64,000 nt of DNA from Bacillota bacterium (lineage in GTDB: Bacteria; Bacillota; SHA-98; UBA4971): positions 62,001 to 126,000 of the forward strand of contig JANLFY010000006.1 of assembly GCA_024653485.1 (NCBI GenBank), in the 5' to 3' direction. Every line of letters begins with the position of its first letter. Within the stretch, counting starts at the first letter, position 1. The position numbers and the translations under genes were made by a program. The notes under the pieces are model-generated. The model had not been told where the DNA came from and did not search any database. It was given only the letters and a program-made list of their open reading frames with translations. Shown here piece by piece: positions 9,005 through 17,010 of this stretch.

Positions 9005-10441
9005 TCAGGCGGGTAAAACGGAGTCGCGGAGGGCTTTGAACCTGGTCTTGAACGCGTCCCATACGAGCGGGTCCTCGTCGCCGAGGTCTGCGACGGCAAG
9101 CCCGGCCAGATTGAGTTTGAGCACGAGCTCGATGTAGGTTGCGACGCTCGCGGCATCCATGAAGAAGACGGTGTGGTTCACGCGGAAGGACCGGTACCTG
9201 AACGTGCAGGCACCCCCGGGCTCAATGCGGCTGACCGAGGGCTTATACACGGAAAGGATGTCCGCGATCTCGGAGTATGCGCGGCGCGTGGGCGGCACCC
9301 CTGGAGCGGCCGAGAAGTCCACGCCGAAGAGCGGGATCTCGAGAACCGTCTTCCACGGCGGGAGCTGACGTACCATGTTCTTGAGGACGGTGCGGGCAAG
9401 CGTTGGGGACGCTGGAGCCGCGGGCGCTGATGAGCCTTCCGGTGCCTCGTGCAGCCGAACGATGACGTGTTTCGCGACCTTCGCCAGTTCCTGAAGATCC
9501 GGTGGCTTTCCCTCGGCGCGACCGACGTCAGTGGCGGCCGGAGCGGGGATCTCAAGGCTCAAGTCCCGTCCATCACGCTCGAGCACACGAGCGAGCTCCC
9601 GCACGAACGAGGTGAACGCATACACGTCCGTGGGTCCAGGAGCGCCCACGGATAGCACGATGCCGTGAGAACGGCTTCGCGCCGCAGCGGCTGATATGCT
9701 CTTAATCGCCGTGCGTCGAGCGGCTGTGTCCATCAAGACAGCGTCGAGCGTGCCGTCGTTCTTGTCGTCGCTCCCGCACGCGCGCTCGCGCTCAAGCTCG
9801 CCTGGCGGGGCGTCTTCCTCACCGTCGCCGTCCCCGTCTCCTGAGGTGTCGGCAAAGACCACGGGTACAACCCTGATGTCGGCCAAAGACGCGAGGGCCG
9901 CGATCCTCATGACTGGCTCGCCAGTGAGCGTGCCGTCAGCGCTCAAGGTAAACCATCGCGGGGCCACACTGGAGATGAACGCGAGGTGACGCTCGTAGGA
10001 ATCCCAAGATCCCCCGGAGGCGTCGCGCCCTGCGCAGAACGCGAAGAGCCGGGAAACGGGGATGTTCAGACACTGGCCTTCGCTCACCTCAGGGTCGGGC
10101 AACCGGTTGGCCCTGAGGAGAAGCTCGATGGGAACGTTATACCGCCGCGCGACATACGCGCAGGTCTCGCCGCGTGCAACGAAGTGTCGGAGCATCGGTT
10201 TTGCGAGTCCGGAGTGTACCAAGGCGAATACTTCTTTGCCCGCGATGCCGTCCACCCGCAGTCGATGGGCTTTCTGTAGGTCCCGCACGGCGTCCTTCGT
10301 CAGGATTCCGTATATGCCGTCTATCTCCCCTGTGTAGTAGCCCAAGCGCAACAGCTTTTCCTGAAGCGAGGCCACATCGTGACCCCTCGTTCCTAAGCGG
10401 AGCGTCCGCTTCCACATTGTTCCATATTGGGACTCGGTCAT
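9005..10441 (-). CDS. Peptidoglycan-binding + LysM + GH18-like protein, catalytic motif lost
   Basis: About 478 residues: a PG_binding_1 domain (12-70, LRLGTRGHDVASLQEKLLRLG), a LysM (about 90-135), then a GH18-type barrel similar to the spore peptidoglycan hydrolases YaaH/SleL, ending in NLAGLAVADLGDEDPLVWDAF. In active members the strand-4 motif is DGVNIDFE. Here the aligned segment reads HGIVLSVGAP, so the catalytic Glu and its Asp partners are absent. An acidic low-complexity insert (GDGDGDGEED) lies in the barrel. No signal peptide is evident. ATG at 10441 follows GGAGGG; a TTG six bases earlier is possible. Probably a structural or glycan-binding spore protein. Confidence 0.75.
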   Translation of the reverse strand: MTESQYGTMWKRTLRLGTRGHDVASLQEKLLRLGYYTGEIDGIYGILTKDAVRDLQKAHRLRVDGIAGKEVFALVHSGLAKPMLRHFVARGETCAYVARRYNVPIELLLRANRLPDPEVSEGQCLNIPVSRLFAFCAGRDASGGSWDSYERHLAFISSVAPRWFTLSADGTLTGEPVMRIAALASLADIRVVPVVFADTSGDGDGDGEEDAPPGELERERACGSDDKNDGTLDAVLMDTAARRTAIKSISAAAARSRSHGIVLSVGAPGPTDVYAFTSFVRELARVLERDGRDLSLEIPAPAATDVGRAEGKPPDLQELAKVAKHVIVRLHEAPEGSSAPAAPASPTLARTVLKNMVRQLPPWKTVLEIPLFGVDFSAAPGVPPTRRAYSEIADILSVYKPSVSRIEPGGACTFRYRSFRVNHTVFFMDAASVATYIELVLKLNLAGLAVADLGDEDPLVWDAFKTRFKALRDSVLPA

Positions 10442-10494
10442 CTCCAAAATGCCCTCCGCGCAGCGAAGCCCATCCCCGCTGCAAGCTCATGCTG

Positions 10495-10522
10495 CATTGT
10501 ATGTCAAGATCTAGCGCAACGT
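10495..10522 (-). promoter_or_regulatory. Sigma-K/E-like promoter (AC-N17-CATACAATG)
   Basis: Minus-strand AC, 17 bases, then CATACAATG, 54 bases before the ATG at 10441. CATACAAT also fits the sigma-E -10. The neighbouring dehydratase and nucleotidyltransferase genes could be transcribed from the same site. Confidence 0.5.
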
Positions 10523-10532
10523 TACGGAGCAC

Positions 10533-11096
10533 TCAGCGTGCGGACCGGGTTCCGGATGTCCCGAACCTCGCGTGGGAGCATATCCTCTGCAGCAATCGAC
10601 GGAGCCCGCCTCGGCTCGGGCGGCGCGCCGCCTGGTCGACGAGCGGATTGATACCAGTGACGACCTGAAGCACCACGGTCTCGAGAACGAGCCCGTCGAT
10701 GCGAGCGGTCGCGAGGACGCGCACCTTGTCCTCGTCGATCCAGGCCTGCTGGAGGCCCATGGAAAAGCGCGCTTCGATGCTCATGCCTGAGCGAAGCGTC
10801 GCCTCCTCGACGACCACCCGGAGCTCCTCGGTCCATGACACGGCCCGCACGAGCCCCCCGGAGGCAACGCAGTATGCCCATATCGAGACGGTTGCGGACG
10901 CCACGGCCAGCGCGTCGAATACGTCCCACACGGGGTCGAGCACATCCAGGGTGGCACCGGCGACTTCCCGCGCGCCCTCGGGCGCGTCCCGGCACCAGCT
11001 GAGCATGAGCTCGCGCGCGATCCGTCCCACCACTCGTTCGACGCGCACAGTCTCCGTCTTGACGACGATTCCTTCAGACGCGCCCGCCTCGTGCAC
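10533..11096 (-). CDS. Single, divergent SPOCS-domain (DUF3794) protein
   Basis: About 187 residues. The stretch VRVERVVGRIARELMLSW followed by a beta-rich run, VVEEATLRSGMS and VLATARIDGLVLETVVLQVVTGI resembles one SPOCS domain, the shortest and most diverged of the six in this island; the ILYV-QPVHHM segment is not conserved. The GTG at 11096 is chosen because GGGAGG sits 9 bases upstream; a GTG at 11243 overlaps the stop of the preceding glycosyltransferase by four bases and is the alternative, but the added 49 residues look non-coding. The tail is Arg-rich. Family assignment moderate; role presumably in the spore envelope. Confidence 0.6.
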   Translation of the reverse strand: MHEAGASEGIVVKTETVRVERVVGRIARELMLSWCRDAPEGAREVAGATLDVLDPVWDVFDALAVASATVSIWAYCVASGGLVRAVSWTEELRVVVEEATLRSGMSIEARFSMGLQQAWIDEDKVRVLATARIDGLVLETVVLQVVTGINPLVDQAARRPSRGGLRRLLQRICSHARFGTSGTRSAR

Positions 11097-11239
11097 CGCG
11101 CGGTGCCTCCCAGCGCCCCAACCTCTTCCCAGCGTCTTGCCTCGTGGAGGAAACCCGCCCTGCGCTGCGCCTCGCCCCGGCGTCGTATTGAATGGGTATT
11201 CAGGACGGCGTGGCCGTATTCTGACGTCTGTCGCGCCTC

Positions 11240-12259
11240 TCACTTCCTATGGTCCGCGCCCAGCACCTCTTTGTAGGCTTTCACGGTCGCTTGGGCGGCG
11301 CGCTCCCACGTGAAGTTCTGTTTCACGAGCGCCGCGAGTTCCGGACGGCGGGGCGCCCCATAGGCCGCAAGGATCGCCGTCCTTATGGAATCGAGGTCCG
11401 AAGGGTCGCAGTACCAGGCGAGATCTCCGAAGTATTCCCTGGCCGTGCCTCTATCAGTCGACACCACGTTGCAGCCGGCCATCGCTGCCTCGAGGCTGGC
11501 GAGGCCCGGCGTCTCGAACCAGCTCGGCAGCACGTGAACCCGCGCTGCGACGTAGGCGGCGGCGATCTCCCGTTGGGGCATGGAGCCTAGGAAGTGGACG
11601 TGCGCGTCTGCCTCGTTCCGGCAGGCTTCGTAATAGAACGGGTCGTTCACGGGTCCTATGAACACCACGGGAAGCCCCAGACCCCGCGTTGCCCTGATGA
11701 GCGCAAGCTGGTTCTTCCTGGGCGAGATCCTCGCGCAGCACAGCACGAAGTCGGTCATGCCGAACTTCCTGACGAATTCCTGCGGGTCCGCGTCCGAAAA
11801 ACTAGGGTCCGCGCCGTTGGGCACCACTCGGAAGGGCGCATCCACCCCCAGGTCCCTGTGGACCAGCCACGCCTCGGACTCCGCATTGGGAAGGAGCATT
11901 GCCGCGGACTCAACAACTCTCCGGCGCAGAGGGTTGTCTTGGCGCCAGAACTTGAGCAACGCGCTCCGCTGCCGAGGATTCTCGTGCATGATGTACTCCT
12001 CGGGATTCCAGTAGATAGGCGACACCACCACAGGCTTTCCCGCCCTCACGGCGTTCTCGCATTGGGCGGCGGTTTCGGCCACTCTGGTCAAGTTGAACAG
12101 GTGGACTAGGTCGTAACCATCGAGAGCAGGTGACAGTGCGCCACTGTGATCCGCGTCCACACCCAATCCGCCGAGGGCCTTTTTCGTCTCCAGTATCTGC
12201 ACGGTATCGCCAGCCGGAAGGGCAAGGAGATCGCCTCTGCTCTGGAGAAGGACGCGCAT
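11240..12259 (-). CDS. Glycosyltransferase family 4 (GT-B fold)
   Basis: 339 residues. The C-terminal half has the GT4 pattern CCARISPRKNQLALI and VLPSWFETPGLASLEAAMAG, in which the ExxxxxxxE-like acidic pair binds the donor sugar nucleotide. The N-terminal half is short and has DLVHLFNL and PVVVSPIYW typical of sugar transferases acting on lipid- or protein-linked glycans. Start at 12259 is supported by AGGGAGG eight bases upstream. It lies between two SPOCS genes, downstream of a hairpin that separates it from the larger one. Acceptor unknown; glycosylation of a spore surface component is inferred from context. Confidence 0.8.
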   Translation of the reverse strand: MRVLLQSRGDLLALPAGDTVQILETKKALGGLGVDADHSGALSPALDGYDLVHLFNLTRVAETAAQCENAVRAGKPVVVSPIYWNPEEYIMHENPRQRSALLKFWRQDNPLRRRVVESAAMLLPNAESEAWLVHRDLGVDAPFRVVPNGADPSFSDADPQEFVRKFGMTDFVLCCARISPRKNQLALIRATRGLGLPVVFIGPVNDPFYYEACRNEADAHVHFLGSMPQREIAAAYVAARVHVLPSWFETPGLASLEAAMAGCNVVSTDRGTAREYFGDLAWYCDPSDLDSIRTAILAAYGAPRRPELAALVKQNFTWERAAQATVKAYKEVLGADHRK

Positions 12260-12282
12260 GTCTTCGCCTCCCTCTGGTCCTT

Positions 12283-12327
12283 ACGTTTGAAAGGCAGGTA
12301 TCATTCCTGATACCTGCCCTGTCAAAC
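12283..12327 (-). terminator. Long two-part hairpin after the repeat-type SPOCS gene
   Basis: An inner perfect 11-bp stem GGCAGGTATCA/TGATACCTGCC (12292-12317, TTCC loop) is extended by an outer 7-bp stem CGTTTGA/TCAAACG. The minus-strand 3' side ends with TTTCAAACG. It lies 40 bases past the stop at 12366 and 24 bases before the next start, so it may end or attenuate the transcript. Confidence 0.65.
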
Positions 12328-12365
12328 GCACCGCCGTCCAGCAACGGTCGCGCAGCATCGAGGGG

Positions 12366-13682
12366 CTACGGGTCTATCACCACTCCGATCTGAGCGAATT
12401 GGGTCACCTTCACGTCTATCCTGACCACTACCTTCTCCGTAAAGCTGCCGGTCGTGGGGTCGAACTCCCAGATGATGTTCTCTATGAATGAGTGGTCCTG
12501 CTCATCCATGCCCTCGCGGACCGGCACTTCCGGATTGATGGGAGTGACCTCCACCATCTCGCTGAAGGGCAGATCCTCCGCCAGATGGTGCACTAGATCA
12601 TCAGTGCCCACGTAGAAGATCTGCTTGTGCACGACTCCCTGAACGATCACCTTTCCATTCTTCACAATGGAACTGATATCACTGATCCTGGCCTCCACAT
12701 CCACGATCTTCGTGGCTGCCAGCGTCTTGGTCTCCTCAATCAGCTTCTGCTTCGTGCCGTGTCCGATCACGAGATCGGTCGCGATGACAGTCCCGTACGG
12801 GTCCACGGCTACGGGTATCTGCTCCGTCTCCGTGACCTTCACTCCGAGGAGCAGGATGACCTTCTGTGTCAGAGTCCCGGTGGCGGGATCGAACTCGAAC
12901 ACTAGGTTGTCGACGACGGAATGGTCCTGCGAGTCCATCCCCTCCTGCACCGGGAAGTCGGGGTTGAGCGGTGGCACCTCCACGAGCTCGCTGAACTCGA
13001 TGTCTTCCGCGAGGTGATGGACGAGATCGTCTGTTCCCACGAAGAAGATCTGCTTGTGTAGGGTGCCCTGGACGATGACCTTACCGTTCTTCACGACGTG
13101 CCTTATCCTGGATATGCGCGGGATGATCTCGATGACCTTCGTAGCGGCCAAGGTCTTCGTTTCCTCGATGAACTTCTGCTTGGTCGCCTCGCCGACGACC
13201 ACCGCGGCCTTGATGAAAGTGCCGTACGGCGACAGAGCCACCGCGAGCTGCTCGGTTTCCGTGACCTTCACCTGGAGCCTCAGTATGATCTTCTGGGTGA
13301 GGCTGCCGGTCGCGGGATCGAACTCGAACACGCTGTTCTCGATGACCGACAGGTCACGCTGGTTCATGCCCTCGGTGACCGGACGGGTGGGATCGAGCGG
13401 CACCACGTCCACGAGCTCGCTGAAGTCCATGTCCTCCGCAAGGTGATGCTCGAGGTTGTCGGTACCGATGAAGAAGATTTGCTTGTGGACCGTGCCCTGG
13501 ACAATGACCTTTCCGTTCTTCACGATGGATCGCACGTTGGTCAGGACCGGTACGATCTCCACTATCTTGATGGCCGGCACCGTCTTGGTCTCTTCCAACA
13601 GGACCTGTTTCGTGCCGTGACCGATGACCCTCTCCACCTTGATCGTTGCTTTCTGGTCCACGATCTGTGTTATGTCAACCAT
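12366..13682 (-). repeat. Three tandem copies of a roughly 420-440-base SPOCS unit
   Basis: The SPOCS portion of this gene consists of three consecutive units with matching peptide landmarks at about 145-residue spacing: ATK-x-VEEI/IVDV, KNGKVIVQG, HKQIFF, HHLAED, EGM-x-QDHS and FDPATG. The similarity is far higher than between domains of the other SPOCS genes, suggesting recent internal duplication or gene conversion. Confidence 0.8.
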
Positions 13683-14684
13683 CTGTGAGCCTCCTTTCAA
13701 ACCCCTGAGGGAGCTTTCTCTCGAGCTCATGAGGAAGGCGGGCGCAGCCTTCCTCGCGTCCCCCCTTTCCTTACGTTGTCCCCTACGTTGATCGGATGGG
13801 CCGAAACGCCCCTGTGTCTGCTCATCAAGGCGAGCGCCTCGCGAAGAACCGATGTCTTGATCCCGGCATGCCGCATCCTTCGCTTCCCGCCTTGACTGGG
13901 CTTGCTCTTCGGGCCGATCCTCAGGCAAGGACGGGGAGCTTTGCCCTGAACCGGCACCTTCCAAGTCCGTTTGACTATCTTGCTGGTCTGCGGACGCGCC
14001 TCCCTCCTCGGTCGGAGGCGAGGTCTGCGGCAACTCGTCCGCAGGCTCTCTTGAGCCCTCGAGAGCAGGAGCAAACCCTGGCGAAGCCCTGGATGCTTCC
14101 GGTGCCCGCTCACGTGCCGTTTCTTCGGCTCTTGATGCACTCTTGCCCTCGCTAGGGCTTGGAAGCACGCTGGCGCGTGGAAGCGCGAGAGTCTCCTGAG
14201 GCGCGTCAGCCTGAGACTCGTCGCGTCTCTCCGGCCATGAGCTGGTACGGAGAAGAAGGTTCCTTGCTCTTGAGGCGGGCAGAGGGCTTCTCGGTTCTCT
14301 CTCGGTCGCTGCGGCGCTACCGACGACTCTTGATCTGGCTGCGCTGTGCGTCGCGGGAGATTCATCATGCGGGAGACAGGTGGGGCACGTTCCGCAAGGG
14401 GATGGAGCGGCGCCTGCATTCCGCTCACCGGGGCGCGGCGAAGCTTGCGTAGAGCGGAAGGCTCGCTCGTCGAGCCCAGCTCGTGGGGTCTCGTCATCCA
14501 GGTTGTCGTCCCCTTTGCCGACAGCCATGGCCGCGGAAATCGTCGAACGCGACGCGTCCGAGCAGGCAAGCGATGAGAAGCAACGAGCCAGTCGCCTGCG
14601 GCGCGCTACTCCGATCAAGACCCCCAAGAGGGTGAGGGCCACGGACAAAATCGTGACGAGTTGCCAGCTTGTGCCGTGTGCCAC
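12366..14684 (-). CDS. SPOCS protein with three near-copy domains and a membrane/disordered N-terminal region
   Basis: One open frame. From GTG 14684 (AAAGGGGA upstream) it encodes AHGTSWQ, a hydrophobic helix (LVTILSVALTLLGVLIGVA) with RRRR behind it, and about 300 polar, Pro/Ser/Glu-rich residues. It then runs without a stop into three SPOCS domains that repeat each other almost word for word (VKNGKVIVQG, HKQIFFVGTDDLVHHLAED, EFDPATG, KVTETEQ). Full length is 772 residues. An excellent internal start, ATG 13682 behind AAAGGAGG, would give just the 438-residue SPOCS part. Either two products arise, or the upstream part is a separate, degenerate reading. Other SPOCS proteins here lack a membrane segment. 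Confidence 0.75.
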   Translation of the reverse strand: MAHGTSWQLVTILSVALTLLGVLIGVARRRRLARCFSSLACSDASRSTISAAMAVGKGDDNLDDETPRAGLDERAFRSTQASPRPGERNAGAAPSPCGTCPTCLPHDESPATHSAARSRVVGSAAATEREPRSPLPASRARNLLLRTSSWPERRDESQADAPQETLALPRASVLPSPSEGKSASRAEETARERAPEASRASPGFAPALEGSREPADELPQTSPPTEEGGASADQQDSQTDLEGAGSGQSSPSLPEDRPEEQAQSRREAKDAACRDQDIGSSRGARLDEQTQGRFGPSDQRRGQRKERGDARKAAPAFLMSSRESSLRGLKGGSQMVDITQIVDQKATIKVERVIGHGTKQVLLEETKTVPAIKIVEIVPVLTNVRSIVKNGKVIVQGTVHKQIFFIGTDNLEHHLAEDMDFSELVDVVPLDPTRPVTEGMNQRDLSVIENSVFEFDPATGSLTQKIILRLQVKVTETEQLAVALSPYGTFIKAAVVVGEATKQKFIEETKTLAATKVIEIIPRISRIRHVVKNGKVIVQGTLHKQIFFVGTDDLVHHLAEDIEFSELVEVPPLNPDFPVQEGMDSQDHSVVDNLVFEFDPATGTLTQKVILLLGVKVTETEQIPVAVDPYGTVIATDLVIGHGTKQKLIEETKTLAATKIVDVEARISDISSIVKNGKVIVQGVVHKQIFYVGTDDLVHHLAEDLPFSEMVEVTPINPEVPVREGMDEQDHSFIENIIWEFDPTTGSFTEKVVVRIDVKVTQFAQIGVVIDP
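13680..13698 (-). promoter_or_regulatory. Internal ribosome binding site before the SPOCS domains
   Basis: GAAAGGAGG lies 7 bases before ATG 13682, inside the longer open frame. It is a better match to the anti-Shine-Dalgarno sequence than the site at 14684 and would start translation exactly where SPOCS homology begins (MVDITQIVDQK). Confidence 0.7.
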
Positions 14685-14715
14685 AGCCGGTCCCCTTTCC
14701 GTGCTTTTCTCCCTA

Positions 14716-14741
14716 TATCGTATTGGCATCCCCGCCAAAGT
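14716..14741 (-). promoter_or_regulatory. Sigma-K-like promoter (AC-N15-AATACGATA)
   Basis: On the minus strand AC, 15 bases, AATACGATA; one mismatch to CATANNNTA and a spacer one base short. It is positioned 32 bases before the GTG at 14684, so it would drive the long form of the repeat-type SPOCS protein. Confidence 0.4.
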
Positions 14742-14749
14742 GTGATGAG

Positions 14750-16696
14750 TCACGGGTTGAAGGTCGCCCCGGTAACCACCGAAACCGGCTCGGGACCGAC
14801 CGTTCCGTCCACAATCCTCACAAGAGGAAGCGTTTCCCTGGTTACCGTCGCCACCCTCGGACCTGACAGATCTGTCACGATGTCGAGCGGACGCCGAGTA
14901 ACCGTGCTGTCCTCAACGACGTCGACCAGGAATCGCTCACGCGTCACGACGACGCCGGGCCCGATCACGTTCGTCACAACCTGATGGATCTGTTGAACGG
15001 ACGAGCTGACGGTGACGAGGAGGACGACAAGCTGATGGAAGGCGGTTCCATCCTGAACGATCTTTATGATCACGTTCTCGACCCGCACCGAGGCCGTGAC
15101 GGTCGCGTCAGGAGCCAGCCCAGGGAACTCCACGAGTGCGCTGAAGGGCAGCGTATCCTCGACATGGTGCACGATGTTGTCTTCCCCGACGAAGAACACC
15201 TGCTTCCTCACTACGCCTTCCACAAGCACCTTCCCGCCGATGACACGGAAGGTCACGCCCTCGACGACGGCGTCTACGGCCCGGATCTTGATCGCGTTCA
15301 CCGGAATTGGGATAGTCTGCTCGAGCAGCACCTGTTTCCGGACCTCCACCGCTTCCGTGATCAAGATCCTGGCGAACTCGATGGTTATCGGCAGCACCCG
15401 CGTGATTATCTTCTCGACCAGGATTTGCGCTGTGCCGGCTCCAATGACCTGCTGCACTTTTACGAGCGGACCGTACGGTTCGAGCGCGACTGGGATCTGC
15501 GCCGTCTCCGTGACAGTGACGAAGACGTCGACGACCACCTTCTCCGTGATGCTCAGGCCTGTTTGGGCAGGGTCAAACACCACCGCACGGATCTCAGGCC
15601 TCACGAACACGTTCAGGCCGGGCATCGAACCGGGCGTTTCGGCAAAGTCACTGAACGGTATGGTGAACGTTTCGGCGGCTTGCGTGCCCCCAACGGTCAC
15701 GTAGGTTACGTCCTTGACTATGGCTCCCTGAAGAATCACCTTGTTCTCGATGGGCCGAGCTCGCACCTCCGCGACGCGGGCGGTTATCGAGACGATGCTC
15801 TGAGCGGGTTGCGACAGAGTAACCGTGGATTCCTCCAGCACCTCCGTGGAGCCCTGTCCGATTACGCGCTCGGTCTTGATAATGGGCCCCTCACCCGTCG
15901 CGAGGACTATCTCGACGGTCTCTGTGACCTTGATGAACACGTCGAGGAGCACTTCTTCGGAGACGAGGGTGCCGGACGGATCGAGAGAGAAAGCCACGTC
16001 CTTCACAGTCGGGTGGATCTGCACGTTCATCCCCGGTTGAGCGCCAGGGATGGACGCAGTCACCGAAAAGGGCGCCGCGACTCCCTGGTGACGGTTTGAC
16101 CCGTCTGTCCCTACGAAAAAGACCTGTTTCAAGATACTGCCGTTCACCACTACCTCGTCAGGGTTTACGGTGACGCTGACTATCTCGGGTGTGGCGCGGA
16201 TCTCCGTCACCTTCGTGGCTGGCACACTCAGCGCCACGGTGCCCACCTCGAGCACCTGTTCCGTGGTCTCACCGACCACCGCCTCGGTGATGACCGCCGT
16301 GCCAGTCGGGTCTTCGGCCACATGGATCTGGACGAAGTCCGTAACCACCACGTCCACGTCAACGATGACCTTCTGGAGGATCTGGTTGCCGTCAGGGCTC
16401 AGAATCGCGATCACGTTGAATATGCTCGGGTGAACCTGGACGAGCATTCCGGGGCGAGCGCCCGGCACGTCGACCAATCCGGAGAACCTCATCTCTTCGG
16501 GGAAGTGATGAACGATGTTGTCTTCACCCACGAAGAAGACTTGTTTCGAGATGACGCCCTGGATAATGACCTTGTCCTGGATCACCTCGACGTCCACTCT
16601 CGTGACGTCAGCGCGTATCTCTTTGATTTTCAGCGCCCTCATCGGCAGGGTGAATTGAACCTCCGGGCTGCTTGATGCCCTCGCAACGGTGGTCAT
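14750..16696 (-). CDS. Four-domain SPOCS protein
   Basis: 648 residues, the largest pure SPOCS protein here. Four domains at about 20-135, 150-290, 300-430 and 460-590 can be followed by their KQVFFVG (or KDVTYVT) strand and PGA/PGS/PGL-x-PGM/DA turn; the first and fourth share KQVFFVGEDNIVHH with the neighbouring triple-repeat protein, so these two genes are close relatives. A Val/Thr-rich tail of about 60 residues follows. ATG 16696 is chosen for GGGAGG 8 bases upstream; the open frame continues to 16816 with unlikely sequence. No LysM, no signal peptide. Inferred spore coat or crust structural protein. Confidence 0.85.
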   Translation of the reverse strand: MTTVARASSSPEVQFTLPMRALKIKEIRADVTRVDVEVIQDKVIIQGVISKQVFFVGEDNIVHHFPEEMRFSGLVDVPGARPGMLVQVHPSIFNVIAILSPDGNQILQKVIVDVDVVVTDFVQIHVAEDPTGTAVITEAVVGETTEQVLEVGTVALSVPATKVTEIRATPEIVSVTVNPDEVVVNGSILKQVFFVGTDGSNRHQGVAAPFSVTASIPGAQPGMNVQIHPTVKDVAFSLDPSGTLVSEEVLLDVFIKVTETVEIVLATGEGPIIKTERVIGQGSTEVLEESTVTLSQPAQSIVSITARVAEVRARPIENKVILQGAIVKDVTYVTVGGTQAAETFTIPFSDFAETPGSMPGLNVFVRPEIRAVVFDPAQTGLSITEKVVVDVFVTVTETAQIPVALEPYGPLVKVQQVIGAGTAQILVEKIITRVLPITIEFARILITEAVEVRKQVLLEQTIPIPVNAIKIRAVDAVVEGVTFRVIGGKVLVEGVVRKQVFFVGEDNIVHHVEDTLPFSALVEFPGLAPDATVTASVRVENVIIKIVQDGTAFHQLVVLLVTVSSSVQQIHQVVTNVIGPGVVVTRERFLVDVVEDSTVTRRPLDIVTDLSGPRVATVTRETLPLVRIVDGTVGPEPVSVVTGATFNP

Positions 16697-17010
16697 GTGA
16701 TCGCCCTCCCTGAGCATCGACCTCGTGCGCCTCCACGGCACATGCGCGCACTGACTGACGGCACACCGACATGTAGGTACACGAGGGTAAGGGGCGCAGG
16801 CGGGCGGTACGCCCACTAGGACGGGTCACCCCCACAACTCATGCCACTACCGCAGCCGCCGTGCGCGCACCCGTTCGCATGAGCACCCTCACGCCGGTGA
16901 TTCGTGGATCTTTGGGTGCCTTGCGGTCTCACACCCTATTCTATGAACCCGTGCTCGCCATTGCCATTCGATTACCAGCAGGTCCACGTCGGAAGAATCA
17001 TGGATGCAGC
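16697..17010. other. Intergenic region with a possible sporulation promoter
   Basis: The 314 bases between the glycosyltransferase operon and the four-domain SPOCS gene show no coding potential that I trust. A minus-strand CATAGAATA at 16937-16945 fits CATANNNTA but lacks the upstream AC and lies 241 bases from the start codon. An imperfect inverted repeat of GGGCG/CGCCC type occurs near 16797-16815. Confidence 0.35.

Noticed and set aside
13727-14569. 280-codon minus-strand frame in a different phase upstream of the repeat-type SPOCS gene
   Set aside because: Arg/Pro-rich, typical of a wrong frame of GC-rich DNA; the other frame has a transmembrane segment and a ribosome site.
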